Shown piece after piece: positions 8,384-16,196 of a stretch of 43,936 nt of DNA (its first letter is position 1; each line of letters opens with the position of its first letter). The notes under the pieces were generated by a model that did not search any database, was not told the origin of the DNA, and saw only the letters and a list, made by a program, of their open reading frames with translations. Location of the stretch: contig JAVJTC010000043.1 of assembly GCA_040219085.1 (NCBI GenBank), positions 68,481 to 112,416 of the forward strand, in the 5' to 3' direction. A program made the translations under genes and the position numbers. This DNA comes from Acidimicrobiales bacterium. GTDB taxonomy: Bacteria > Actinomycetota > Acidimicrobiia > Acidimicrobiales > JAVJTC01.

Positions 8384-8409
8384 AACCAGCCGGGGTGTCC
8401 GGCTATTCC
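8384..8409 (-). promoter_or_regulatory. SigR-type promoter (GGAAT-N18-GTT) with internal inverted repeat
   Basis: On the minus strand GGAAT (8409-8405) is followed by exactly 18 nt and GTT (8386-8384), matching the known SigR/SigH consensus. The spacer holds a perfect inverted repeat, AGCCGG and CCGGCT separated by 5 nt (8388-8404). This repeat could be an operator, or a hairpin ending the sigR-rsrA transcript. Confidence 0.6.
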
Positions 8410-8463
8410 GTCGCGGTTGCGTCGCCGGCGCGGCGCGCCCGGGTACCCGGACGGACCCGGAGC

Positions 8464-8745
8464 TCAGAGGTCTGTGACCTCGATGCCGCTGAGGTCGATA
8501 CGCGTCAACGCGTCGGAGATCCTCGCCCGCAGTTCGGGCGGTGCCTGCTCATGGCACGACTCCGACAGCGTGTGCTGGATCCGGACCTCGAGACGAAAGG
8601 CCCTGACGCACGGCGCACAGTCGTCGAACTCGGCGAGCAGTTCGCTGATGCGCTGGTCGGTCACCCTGCCGTCGAGGGCCGCGGTGATCCGCTTCATGGC
8701 CCCGTCGCAGTCGTAGGGCACGCCTGGGCAGTCTTCGTGTGTCAC
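8464..8745 (-). CDS. rsrA: RsrA-like zinc-associated anti-sigma factor
   Basis: This 93-residue protein matches the mycothiol-system anti-sigma-R family in length, in its position after a SigR-like sigma gene, and in the sequences [15 protein letters not shown] and [16 protein letters not shown]. In this family a reduced, zinc-bound form holds the sigma factor and disulfide formation releases it. The CxxC of the zinc motif is present (near residue 43), but the His four residues before the first Cys is replaced by Glu. Other Cys/His residues (CPGVPYDC at the N-terminus, SCHE at about residue 63) could complete a site. The GTG start overlaps the sigma stop (GTGA), giving coupled synthesis. Confidence 0.85.
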   Translation of the reverse strand: MTHEDCPGVPYDCDGAMKRITAALDGRVTDQRISELLAEFDDCAPCVRAFRLEVRIQHTLSESCHEQAPPELRARISDALTRIDLSGIEVTDL

Positions 8746-9386
8746 TCCGCTCCTCCCGTCACGCTGGTCGCCGCGGAACCCGCCACGGCGCCGTCCCGAT
8801 CGCGTCGGGGGTCGTCCTCGGTTGCTTCGACCGGTTCGTCGACGAGTCCACGTCGTCGGCCGAACTCGTACAACTGCTCCTGGAGGCGCTTTCTTCCACG
8901 ATGCAGGCGACTCATGACGGTGCCGATCGGGATGTCGAGGATCTCGGCGATCTCCTTGTAGGCGAATCCCTCCACGTCGGCGAGCAGTACCGCGAGGCGG
9001 TACTGGTCCGGTAGAGCCTCGAGCGCGTCGACGATCTCGCCCTCGGTGAGGTGGTCGAGCAGCTCGTCCTCGGCACTGCGGCCGCGCTCGCCATCGTCGA
9101 GTTGGCGGTACAGATAGAGGTCGGGGAGGTCCGCGAGGTCGGTCTCGTCCGGACGCCGCTGCTTGCGCCGGTAGGTGTTGATGAACGTGTTCGTGAGGAT
9201 GCGGAACAGCCAGGCACGCAGATTCGTGCCCTCCTCGAACCGCTCGAATCCCCGGTAGCCGCGCAGGAAGGTCTCCTGGACCAGGTCTTCGGCATCGCTG
9301 GGGTTACGGGTCATCCGCAACGCCGTCGAGTAGAGCTGATCGGTGAACGGCGTCGCCTGCGCCGCGAAAGTCGTGGGATCAGCCAT
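8742..9386 (-). CDS. sigR: RNA polymerase sigma factor, SigR/SigH-type ECF
   Basis: This 214-residue ECF sigma factor has region 2 in the first third ([48 protein letters not shown]) and region 4 toward the end ([36 protein letters not shown]). The [13 protein letters not shown] and [10 protein letters not shown] segments are close to SigR of Streptomyces and SigH of mycobacteria, which direct the response to disulfide stress. The ATG at 9386 is preceded at 7 nt by TACCGT, so I reject a longer in-frame start. The anti-sigma gene follows directly. I found no GGAAT-N18-GTT in front of sigR itself, so autoregulation is not evident here. Confidence 0.93.
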   Translation of the reverse strand: MADPTTFAAQATPFTDQLYSTALRMTRNPSDAEDLVQETFLRGYRGFERFEEGTNLRAWLFRILTNTFINTYRRKQRRPDETDLADLPDLYLYRQLDDGERGRSAEDELLDHLTEGEIVDALEALPDQYRLAVLLADVEGFAYKEIAEILDIPIGTVMSRLHRGRKRLQEQLYEFGRRRGLVDEPVEATEDDPRRDRDGAVAGSAATSVTGGAE

Positions 9387-9393
9387 GACCTTC

Positions 9394-9399
9394 ACGGTA
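9394..9399 (-). promoter_or_regulatory. -10 element of sigR (leaderless)
   Basis: TACCGT ends 7 nt before the sigR ATG. This looks like a vegetative promoter rather than a SigR-type one. Confidence 0.6.
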
Positions 9400-9444
9400 G
9401 CGGCGACTGTGGGCACCGCTGCGACGGTCCGGAGCGCCGTTCCC

Positions 9445-10311
9445 TCAGCCGCCCATGATCTGGCTGACCCAGATCTGGCCGGATGCGTCCACGACGACAC
9501 CGATGCCGATATGGGTCACGCCGGGATGCAACATGTTGTCGAGGTGACCGGGGCTCGCAAGCCACAGGTCGAACACCGTGTTCACCGAGTCGAAGGCGTA
9601 GCCGACGTTCTCGCCCCAGTTGGGCCAGGCGACGCCGCCGGAGTGCCCCAGGACCCCTGTCGTGGCCATATGCGCCGCCCATGCCCTCGCATGGGCCGTC
9701 AGCGAACCGTCGACGGTCAGCGGACCGAGGCCGGCCGATGAACGTACCGCGTTCGTGCGCGCGACGAGTGCAGCTTCGGACCCCGCGTTCGACGGAGGCG
9801 AAGGCGTAGGTGTCGGCGTGGGGGTGGGTGGCGGGGGCGGCGGGGCCGTCGGCGTGGGGGTGGGCGGCGGGGCCGTCGGCGCGGCGGTCGGCACGGCCAG
9901 AGTCTGCGCCGTCACCGGAGGCGGTGGCGGTGTCGGCATGGGAATCGGCGTCGGGGTGGACACCTCGACGGTTGGCAGTGGCGTGGACTGCGCGGTCGCA
10001 GTTGGCTCGACGGTCGCCGGCACTGTGGGGGTCGGCGTAGGTGTCAGCGTTGCAGTGGCCGTGGGGGTGGCCGTCGCGGACACGGTTGGATCCGGTGAGG
10101 GAGACGCCGTAGGCGTGGGTGTCGTCGGCGCGGTCGGCTCATTGGCCACAGCGGCGAGCCGGGGTAGTACGGTGGGCGTTGCGTCGCCGTCTGCGCCCGA
10201 GTCTCCGCCCGCAGCGGAGACTCCCACTGCGACCGCGATGGTCAACAGGACCAGCCCCAGCGATGCTGCGGATGCGCCCCTCCACCACCGTCGCGCTGCG
10301 TCGGGGCCCAC
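9445..10311 (-). CDS. Membrane-anchored or secreted CAP (SCP/PR-1) domain protein with Pro/Thr linker
   Basis: The 288-residue protein has an N-terminal basic stretch and one hydrophobic helix ([19 protein letters not shown]), then about 120 residues of Thr-Pro/Ala-Pro linker, then a CAP domain of about 110 residues. CAP signatures are [27 protein letters not shown] and HIGIGVVVD, with the His and Glu of the typical cavity visible. CAP proteins are extracellular and variously bind sterols, lipids or act as proteases; the role here is open. The start is taken at a GTG 7 nt after a perfect GAGGAGG, with TAACAT further upstream; an earlier GTG nine codons up lies only 2 nt after that hexamer and is less likely. 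Confidence 0.88.
   Translation of the reverse strand: MGPDAARRWWRGASAASLGLVLLTIAVAVGVSAAGGDSGADGDATPTVLPRLAAVANEPTAPTTPTPTASPSPDPTVSATATPTATATLTPTPTPTVPATVEPTATAQSTPLPTVEVSTPTPIPMPTPPPPPVTAQTLAVPTAAPTAPPPTPTPTAPPPPPPTPTPTPTPSPPSNAGSEAALVARTNAVRSSAGLGPLTVDGSLTAHARAWAAHMATTGVLGHSGGVAWPNWGENVGYAFDSVNTVFDLWLASPGHLDNMLHPGVTHIGIGVVVDASGQIWVSQIMGG
9787..10155 (-). repeat. Low-complexity Pro/Thr-coding repeat
   Basis: Irregular short repeats encode Thr-Pro and Pro-rich runs of the CAP protein linker. Such tracts commonly vary in length between strains. Confidence 0.75.
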
Positions 10312-10340
10312 CCGACGACCTCCTCGATCGACAATCACCG

Positions 10341-10346
10341 ATGTTA
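10341..10346 (-). promoter_or_regulatory. -10 element of CAP-protein gene
   Basis: TAACAT on the minus strand predicts a start site about 7 nt downstream and a short leader containing the GAGGAGG ribosome site before the GTG at 10311. Confidence 0.5.
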
Positions 10347-10442
10347 CGGATCAGCTACTTCGGAACACAACAGTAACATAGTTGCGCGCAAACCCCTCCG
10401 TCACCCGCGACTTCCCGACCCGGTGGCGCGCGGAGGCGGCCT

Positions 10443-10988
10443 TCACACGTCGATGACACCGTCGACGGTCACGTCGACTGCGAGCCACAGCGTGAACGCC
10501 GTCGCCAGGTGACCGAGCCCCCGCTCGAGGCGCAACGTGACGGGACCTGCTTCGTCGTCCACGACAGCCGCCCATCCGACACACGCCGCGAGACCGATCG
10601 CTGCACCGACAACGACGGCGCCGACGCCCCTGTCGGCGCCTGCGCTGATTGCGAGCACCCCGACATCGGGACGGAAGAGCACCGGGAAGAACGCCGGCGC
10701 GAGAGAGGCGAGCGGGCCGGAAGGGACCGATGCCGGATCCGGCGCCCGTCGGAAGAGGTCGAACACGGCGGCCAGGCCGAGCGTGAGACCTGCGCCGATA
10801 CGGGCGTTGGGCGCGGAGATGTCGAGACCGTCGAGGAGCGGATCCGCGACCGCAGCGAGCACCAGGTAGCCGGCCAGCGCGAGAACAGCTCCGACGGCGA
10901 CGTACAACGGTGTCCCGGGCAGTTCGCGACGACGCCGGAAGGCGTTGAGACCGAACGCGAGTGCGAGAACGGCGACGGCGGTACTCAC
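10443..10988 (-). CDS. Multi-span membrane protein (MarC-like topology)
   Basis: This 181-residue protein has about five or six hydrophobic segments: near the N-terminus (STAVAVLALAFGLNAF), around residue 35 (VAVGAVLALAGYLVLAAVA), a Gly/Ala-rich helix after IGAGLTLGLAAVFDLF, FPVLFRPDVGVLAIS, VVVGAAIGLAACVGWAAVV, and a last one near the C-terminus. The pattern of two related halves and the RIGAGLTL / FFPVLFRPDVG segments recall MarC-family proteins, but this is not secure. The GTG start overlaps the stop of the toroid-protein gene (GTGA), so the two are co-translated and may work together in the envelope. About 130 bp without a gene follow upstream of the next cistron. Confidence 0.6.
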   Translation of the reverse strand: MSTAVAVLALAFGLNAFRRRRELPGTPLYVAVGAVLALAGYLVLAAVADPLLDGLDISAPNARIGAGLTLGLAAVFDLFRRAPDPASVPSGPLASLAPAFFPVLFRPDVGVLAISAGADRGVGAVVVGAAIGLAACVGWAAVVDDEAGPVTLRLERGLGHLATAFTLWLAVDVTVDGVIDV

Positions 10989-12133
10989 GACAGGCTCTCC
11001 AGGATCGGCATCGTCAAGAGCAACGCTGACATGGCGTGTTGCTGGTCGTCCATCTGGGTGACGCCGAACTGGAACCACGCCCCGGCGGTGCGACCCGGGT
11101 CACGCTCGGAGAGCGCCTCGTCGGCATCGACCTGACGCTCGACGAGCATCCCCGCCAGACAGGCGCCGCGCGCTGCGACATCGTCGTCGGGGGCCACCTG
11201 CCAGAGGTTCCCGAGCGCCTCGCCCAGGGTGCCGACGCCGGCACCCAGGGCCCTTCGCCCGCGGGTCAGATAGGTCCACCAGTCCGTGTCGCGTTGGGAC
11301 TCGTAGCGGACCTGGCCGCCGAAGAGCGCCTGTTGGCGTTCGATGTAGTCGGCGTCTCCTCCCCCGAGCTCGACGAAGGCGTAGCTTGCCCAGTGGTCCG
11401 GCAACGGTGGCCAGACCTCCTCGGCCTCGTCACGTTCCTCCACGATGTACATGCCGATCGACTCAGCCGCGTCGCGCCACGGCCCGTCCGGCTCGACCCG
11501 GGCCAGACTCGCCAGCGCCCAGAAGACCTCACCGGTGAAGAACTTCGAGTAGCTGTCAGGGACCGGTAGACCCGTGTCGGGGTCCCACCCCGCGAGCACG
11601 GCACCATTGGCCTCGATCTGACCGATCAGGAACTCGCCCATCTCCACCATCTCCTCGTCGTAGGTGGCGGCCCCGGTCGTGTCGCGCCGGATGACCAGCC
11701 CGGCGACGAGCAGCGCCGTCGCCCCGACCCGCACGTCGGCGCTGCCCCGATGGAACGCGAGCCCGTCGCCGGCGGTGATCAGATTGTCGAGGGCGAAGGC
11801 CGTCCCTGCGTCTGCGATGGACCGGGCGCCCGACACCCCGGCGGCGTCAGCCTGGTAGAGCGACATTGTCACGCCGGCATGCCGGGTGAGGTTGTAGCCG
11901 CCGAGGTCGACGTCGTCGTCCTTGTCGTAGCGGTAGAGCCAGGTGCCGTCGTCGAGTTGGTTGCGCTCGAACCATCCCACCGTCTCGACCACCGCTGCGG
12001 TGACCTCGGCCGGCGTCACCACCGGACACATCTCGGGCTGCACGACGAAGGCGCGCAGCACGACCGCGACGAGGACCCACGCGGCGACACCACCGAGAAG
12101 GCGGTGAGTGATCGTCCTGCGCCCCACGTCCAC
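10985..12133 (-). CDS. Membrane-anchored alpha/alpha-toroid-like protein
   Basis: The 382-residue product starts with a basic N-terminus and a hydrophobic helix (LLGGVAAWVLVAVVLRAFVV) likely to be a signal anchor. The outer part contains segments such as WFERNQLDDGTWLYRYDKD, NLTRHAGVTMSLYQ, DGLAFHRGSADVRVGATALL and FFTGEVFWALASLARVEPD. These recall (alpha/alpha)6 barrels, as in prenyltransferase/squalene-cyclase repeats and some glycan-acting enzymes. No catalytic motif can be assigned. TACAGT lies 8 nt before the GTG chosen as start. It overlaps the downstream membrane-protein gene by 4 nt. Function is unknown; an envelope or polysaccharide role is inference. Confidence 0.65.
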   Translation of the reverse strand: MDVGRRTITHRLLGGVAAWVLVAVVLRAFVVQPEMCPVVTPAEVTAAVVETVGWFERNQLDDGTWLYRYDKDDDVDLGGYNLTRHAGVTMSLYQADAAGVSGARSIADAGTAFALDNLITAGDGLAFHRGSADVRVGATALLVAGLVIRRDTTGAATYDEEMVEMGEFLIGQIEANGAVLAGWDPDTGLPVPDSYSKFFTGEVFWALASLARVEPDGPWRDAAESIGMYIVEERDEAEEVWPPLPDHWASYAFVELGGGDADYIERQQALFGGQVRYESQRDTDWWTYLTRGRRALGAGVGTLGEALGNLWQVAPDDDVAARGACLAGMLVERQVDADEALSERDPGRTAGAWFQFGVTQMDDQQHAMSALLLTMPILESLS

Positions 12134-12141
12134 GGCGCCGC

Positions 12142-12147
12142 ACTGTA
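12142..12147 (-). promoter_or_regulatory. -10 element of toroid-protein operon (leaderless)
   Basis: TACAGT lies 8 nt before the GTG start at 12133, a leaderless arrangement. Confidence 0.5.
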
Positions 12148-12175
12148 GGCAGACCAAGCCGACGGCGTGAAGCCC

Positions 12176-12730
12176 TCAGGGGCGACGACCGGTGAAAGCG
12201 GCGAAGCTCGCCACGGGATCGTGCCAGTCCCCCGGCACCGGATCGGCCATCCGTCCCGGGCCGCGGATGGCGTCGCCGATCTTCACGACGGTGGCCTGCG
12301 CCTCGGCCGCCAGGTCCGCTGCGATGCCATGGGGTTGACCTGTGGCCACCGCGAGATCCCACGTGTGTGTGAGCGGGTCGACGTAGATTCCGGCGAGGAA
12401 GCTGTCGACGGAGATGTGGCCGAACGGCGTGTCACGCTCCGTCCGCAGAACCCCCTGGGTGTCCAGCGCCTCGAGGGTGTGATCGCGAGCTGCCGCCCAG
12501 GTGGACAGCGGGTCGTCGCCCGCCGTCTCGGTGGGCCCCGGACCCCGGGCCTGCGCGCCCGCAGCGGTATCCCCGACCAGCCGAACGACGGTGAGGGCGT
12601 GTCCGAGGACCTCCCGAGCGGTCCACTCGGGACACGGTGACGGGTTGTCCCACGCCTCCACCTCGACGCGGTTGACCACTGCGTCGAGGGCGTAGACGCA
12701 ACGAACGAAACGGCGCAGGTTCTGGCTCAT
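12176..12730 (-). CDS. TIGR03086-type DinB-fold metal-binding protein
   Basis: This 184-residue protein fits the actinobacterial TIGR03086 family, related to mycothiol-dependent maleylpyruvate isomerase and the DinB four-helix fold. It has the N-terminal WDNPSPCPEWTAREVLGHAL segment (first metal-binding His) and the C-terminal DPLTHTWDLAVATGQ motif (further His), which together normally bind a divalent metal. Members are thought to be thiol-S-transferases using mycothiol, but the substrate here is unknown. The ATG lies 7 nt after GGAGG. It is transcribed alone, divergently from the repeat-tail membrane protein gene. Confidence 0.85.
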   Translation of the reverse strand: MSQNLRRFVRCVYALDAVVNRVEVEAWDNPSPCPEWTAREVLGHALTVVRLVGDTAAGAQARGPGPTETAGDDPLSTWAAARDHTLEALDTQGVLRTERDTPFGHISVDSFLAGIYVDPLTHTWDLAVATGQPHGIAADLAAEAQATVVKIGDAIRGPGRMADPVPGDWHDPVASFAAFTGRRP

Positions 12731-12779
12731 CGACAGGCCTCCACGGTCCCCGGGGGCGGACGTTGCCCCCTACCCGGCG

Positions 12780-12785
12780 ACGTTA
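12780..12785 (-). promoter_or_regulatory. -10 element of DinB-fold gene
   Basis: TAACGT on the minus strand would start transcription near 12773 and leave a leader of about 43 nt that carries the GGAGG ribosome site. Confidence 0.45.
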
Positions 12786-12876
12786 GCCGCCGCGCAGGAC
12801 CCGAGCCTCGATTCGTGTCGCCGATTTCGCTGACGTGAAGCCGACCGCGCACAGCGCCCCGCCAGAGCCGGTCAGA

Positions 12877-12882
12877 TAATGT
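12877..12882 (+). promoter_or_regulatory. -10 element of repeat-tail membrane protein gene
   Basis: TAATGT is followed by 8 nt and a TTG codon. The nearby ATG at 12879 lies inside this hexamer, so it is unlikely to be in the mRNA if this promoter is used. Confidence 0.5.
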
Positions 12883-12890
12883 TCAGTTCC

Positions 12891-14051
12891 TTGAAGACAC
12901 CGATAGAACAGCGGCAGCAGCAGACATCCGCGGGCCGTTGGGTCCCGGCCGTCGCGGCCATCGTCATCGTTTCGGCCGGCCTGCTGGCGACCAGCGCGCC
13001 CGCGGCCGCCCAGAACGGCGACGTCACCTTCGATGCCGTCTTCGGGGATCGGTCCCTCGACGACGTCGACAGCGCCAGCCCGCTGAGGGTCGACTCCGCC
13101 GACATCATCGACCTGGAACTGACGGTCACCAATGACGGCGACGAGTCGGTCGAGGTGGGCCAGATCCGGATCGAGTCGAAGCTCCTGTCGTTCACGTTCC
13201 TCACCCAGGCGCTGCGCACCCAGATCGTCGTGGAGCCGGGGGAGTCCGAGTCCGTCACCCTCCCGGTCGACTTCGTCGGCGTCGAGGGGCAGGCGTCCGG
13301 GTACTTCCGGGCCGAGATGCGCCTCCTCGACGGCGAGAACTCCACGCTCGCGAGCCGCGACTTCACACTCGACATCCGCGGCGACGCGTTCGCGGCGGCC
13401 AACACGGTCTTCTACCTGCTGATCGTGTTCGCCGCCGTCGTCGTCCTGCGCAATCTCATCGCGATCCTCCGGCGACGTCTCGAGGTCAACCGCCTCGTCA
13501 GGGCGACGCGTCTGGGGATCGTCGGCCTCCAGGTCGGCGTGGTGCTGGCTATCGCCTCGTCGCTGTTCCGCTTCCGCGCCATGTCCGGCGCCCAGTGGAT
13601 ACCCCTCGTGATCATCGCCGCGCTCATCGGTTTCGGCGTCGGCTACTTCCTCACGCTCGCGCCGAAGGACCTCGACGAAGACGAACGCGACGACCTGGAT
13701 CCCGAGCGGGACCGAGCCACGGTCGTCCTCGACGGCGAGCGCGACGAGCCGACGAAGTCCATGGACCCGGAGGCACTGCGCCCGACCATCGACGAGAACC
13801 GGGCGACCCGCGACACCGTCATGCCGGGAATGGATCCCGAGGCCGACCGCGACACCGTCACCGACACAGGCCGCGAGACCATCGGGCCGGACGACCCGGA
13901 AGCAGTGCGCCCGACCATCGACGAGAACCGGGCCACCCGCGACACCGTCATGCCGGGAATGGACCCCGAGGCCGACCGCGACACCGTCACCGACACAGGA
14001 CGCGAGACCATCGCCGCCGACACCGCCGAGACGACGGCCGACGACGACTGA
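12891..14051 (+). CDS. Membrane protein with extracellular beta domain and repeated cytoplasmic R-x-T-[V/I] tail
   Basis: The 386-residue product has an N-terminal signal-type helix (VPAVAAIVIVSAGLLATSAPA), an outside domain of about 125 residues that reads like a beta-sandwich (LELTVTNDGDESVEVGQIRI, EPGESESVTLPVDFVG), three membrane helices (about 170-190, 205-225, 232-252) and an acidic tail of about 130 residues. The tail holds two almost identical 35-residue repeats and nine R-x-T-[V/I] motifs (RATV, RPTI, RDTV, RETI). Such Arg-x-Thr sites could be targets of a Ser/Thr kinase and bind FHA domains; that is inference. The start is the TTG 8 nt after TAATGT; an alternative is the ATG at 12879. 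I know no named family. Confidence 0.75.
   Translation: MKTPIEQRQQQTSAGRWVPAVAAIVIVSAGLLATSAPAAAQNGDVTFDAVFGDRSLDDVDSASPLRVDSADIIDLELTVTNDGDESVEVGQIRIESKLLSFTFLTQALRTQIVVEPGESESVTLPVDFVGVEGQASGYFRAEMRLLDGENSTLASRDFTLDIRGDAFAAANTVFYLLIVFAAVVVLRNLIAILRRRLEVNRLVRATRLGIVGLQVGVVLAIASSLFRFRAMSGAQWIPLVIIAALIGFGVGYFLTLAPKDLDEDERDDLDPERDRATVVLDGERDEPTKSMDPEALRPTIDENRATRDTVMPGMDPEADRDTVTDTGRETIGPDDPEAVRPTIDENRATRDTVMPGMDPEADRDTVTDTGRETIAADTAETTADDD
13779..14012 (+). repeat. Two near-identical 105-bp direct repeats (period 129 bp)
   Basis: Copy 1 is 13779-13883 and copy 2 is 13908-14012. They differ at three third-codon positions only, so the encoded 35 residues are identical. This indicates a recent duplication or gene conversion within the cytoplasmic tail. 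Confidence 0.9.
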
Positions 14052-14062
14052 GAACGCGTCGG

Positions 14063-14078
14063 GCCGGGGACTCCCGGC
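14063..14078. terminator. Hairpin between convergent genes
   Basis: GCCGGG, a 4-nt loop GACT and CCCGGC form a perfect 6-bp stem between the ends of two convergent genes (14051 and 14103). It could end transcription in both directions, though no T-tract is present. Confidence 0.4.
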
Positions 14079-14102
14079 GACGGCTGAGGTCGCGTCGGTC
14101 CG

Positions 14103-14486
14103 TCAGGATTCGAGCGCCATACTCTCGAGTCGGCCGAGGGCGACCCGGCAGACCGCCAGGTAGGGCGCCGCGACGAACGGCACGCCGAAGCGGACATTGC
14201 ACGACCCGGCATGGACCTCGGAGACGACATGATCGGTCGCGCCGATTCCGGCGACCCTCCACGCCCACCGCCACGGCGGATCCCACGCCGTCACCTCGAA
14301 GGGCAGCGACACGCCCAGTGCGGTGGTCACCGTGCCGCGCGCGCCCGACCGCAACGTCCCGGAACCGACGAGGGTCGCGGACCGCACCGACGGTCCCCAC
14401 CGCGCCCATGCGTCGAGATCGGTGAGCAGGTCCCACAACGTCGACGCCGGTGCGGCGATGTCACGGCCCGTCCACAGCGTCCTCAC
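14103..14486 (-). CDS. SRPBCC-family (START/Bet v 1-like) protein
   Basis: This 127-residue protein begins with the typical entry strand and helix of polyketide-cyclase/SRPBCC proteins (DIAAPASTLWDLLTDLDAWARW) followed by GPSVRSATLVG, FEVTAWDPPWRWAWRVAG and a C-terminal amphipathic helix. The fold forms a hydrophobic ligand pocket; the ligand here is unknown. The start is placed at a GTG 5 nt after GGAGG rather than at earlier in-frame codons. It is divergent from the acyl-CoA ligase gene, and the 116 bp between them should hold both promoters. Confidence 0.8.
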   Translation of the reverse strand: MRTLWTGRDIAAPASTLWDLLTDLDAWARWGPSVRSATLVGSGTLRSGARGTVTTALGVSLPFEVTAWDPPWRWAWRVAGIGATDHVVSEVHAGSCNVRFGVPFVAAPYLAVCRVALGRLESMALES

Positions 14487-14602
14487 CGAGTCCTCCGGTC
14501 CATGGCACAAGCCTCGCCCACAGCGGCGACCTCCGCCTGATCGCAGTCGGTATCGGGCCGATGGCGAGCGGGACGCCGCCGGTAGCGACTAGTAAGTGGG
14601 CC

Positions 14603-16189
14603 ATGCGACACGTCTATGGAGGACCGCCCGAACTCGCCGCCCTGATCGACGATCGCGGCACCTCGATGGGTGAGGAGGTGGCGCTCCACAGCGAGAGCGG
14701 CGAGCTGACGTACGGGGAGTTGCGTGACAAGGCCGCGCGCGTGGCCCGATCCCTGGGCGAACTGGGCATCCAGCCGGGCGACCGCGTCGCCACCATGCTC
14801 GAACCGGCACTGCACACCTTCGAGTCGTGGTTCGGCATCGCCTGGGCGGCCGGCACCGAGGTGCCGGTCAACACCGACTACAAGGGCGAGTTCCTCCGCC
14901 ACATCCTGACGAACTCGGGGGCGAAAGCGATGGTGGTCCGTGACCGTTGGGCCGATCGCCTCGCGGGTCTCGACCTGCCGTCCCTCGAGAACGTCATCGT
15001 CGTCGGCGACACGGACGGGGTCGACCTCGACTGGCCCGTGACCCCGTTCTCGGAGATCGTCGCCTCGGACCCGACCGGCCGCATCGAACGGACCCCCACC
15101 GACCTCGCCTACATACTGTTCACATCGGGCACCACCGGGCCCTCCAAGGGCGTCATGCAGTCGAGTCGGACCATCTTCCAGGCGGCCGTCAACACGGCGA
15201 TCCACCTGATGGGCGTCGGTCCCGGCGACGTGGCCTACTCGCCGTTCCCGATGTTCCACATCGTCGCCCGCAACGTGATCGGAGCAACGGCCTTCGCAAC
15301 GGGCGGAAAGGTCGCCATCCGCGAGACGTTCTCGGCGGGGTCGTGGTGGGACGACGTGCGCTCCGAGGGCGCCACGTGGAGCATCTACATGGGTGCCCTG
15401 CTGCATGTACTGATGGCGGCGGACGAGAAGCCGAACGACCTGGACAACCCGATGACGCGCCTGTTCGGCGCAGCACCGGTCGAACACCTCATGGAAGCCT
15501 TCGAGAAGCGCTTCGGACTCGAGTTGATCCAGGGGTACGGGTCGACCGAACTCGGCATCGCAACGGCGACCGAACCCGGCAACCGCAAGGCCGGCACGAA
15601 CGGCACGGCACTTCCCCACGTAGAGATCGCCATCCACGACGAGAACGACGACCCGTGCCCCCCCGGCGTGAGCGGTGAGATCGTGGCGCGGCCAGCGGTC
15701 GCGTCCGGCATCTTCTCGGGCTACTGGGAGATGCCCGACGCCACGATCAACGCGTTCCGGAACCTCTGGTTCCACAGCGGTGACCGGGGCTACCTCACCG
15801 ACGAGGGCGACCTGATCTTCGTCGACCGGATCAAGGACTCACTGCGACGCCGGGGCGAGAACATCTCGAGCTTCGAGGTGGAAGCCGCTGTCGGTGCGCA
15901 CCCGAACGTGGCGGAGTGCGCCGCCTACGCCGTGGAGTCCGATCTCGCCGAAGACGACGTCATGGTCGCGGTCGTCCTGGAAAGCACCACCGGTTTCGAT
16001 GCCGCAGAACTGTTCGCGTTCTGCATCGAGACGATGCCGCGCTTCACGGTGCCCCGCTACATCCGGGTCATGGACTCGCTGCCCAAGACGCCGACGCACA
16101 GGGTCCAGAAGCACCTCCTGCGCGCCGACGGCGTCACCGACGAGACGGCCGACCGCGACGCACTGGGGATCGTCGTGCCGAGGTCCTGA
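14603..16189 (+). CDS. Acyl-CoA ligase of the AMP-binding (ANL) superfamily, CaiC-like
   Basis: The 528-residue enzyme should activate a carboxylic acid to an acyl-adenylate and then to a CoA thioester. It shows the P-loop YILFTSGTTGPSKGVMQSS at about 171-189, the A5 motif GYGSTELGIATATEPG, the A7/A8 region WFHSGDRGYLTDEGDLIFVD and DRIKDSLRRRGENIS, and the terminal VQKHLLR carrying the A10 lysine. The overall pattern resembles crotonobetaine/carnitine-CoA ligase and related ATP-dependent acyl-CoA ligases; the true substrate cannot be read from sequence. A weak TAGTAA lies 7 nt before the ATG. The SulP gene follows after 7 nt, so both are probably co-transcribed. Confidence 0.9.
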   Translation: MRHVYGGPPELAALIDDRGTSMGEEVALHSESGELTYGELRDKAARVARSLGELGIQPGDRVATMLEPALHTFESWFGIAWAAGTEVPVNTDYKGEFLRHILTNSGAKAMVVRDRWADRLAGLDLPSLENVIVVGDTDGVDLDWPVTPFSEIVASDPTGRIERTPTDLAYILFTSGTTGPSKGVMQSSRTIFQAAVNTAIHLMGVGPGDVAYSPFPMFHIVARNVIGATAFATGGKVAIRETFSAGSWWDDVRSEGATWSIYMGALLHVLMAADEKPNDLDNPMTRLFGAAPVEHLMEAFEKRFGLELIQGYGSTELGIATATEPGNRKAGTNGTALPHVEIAIHDENDDPCPPGVSGEIVARPAVASGIFSGYWEMPDATINAFRNLWFHSGDRGYLTDEGDLIFVDRIKDSLRRRGENISSFEVEAAVGAHPNVAECAAYAVESDLAEDDVMVAVVLESTTGFDAAELFAFCIETMPRFTVPRYIRVMDSLPKTPTHRVQKHLLRADGVTDETADRDALGIVVPRS

Positions 16190-16196
16190 CGCGCCC

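Noticed and set aside
9420-9450. A SigR-type autoregulatory promoter before sigR (GGAAC at this place)
   Set aside because: At 18 nt from GGAAC the sequence is AGC rather than GTT, and TACCGT gives a better promoter 7 nt before the ATG.
12879-12881. ATG as the start of the repeat-tail membrane protein
   Set aside because: It lies inside the TAATGT hexamer, whereas the TTG 8 nt later fits the leaderless pattern; kept only as an alternative.
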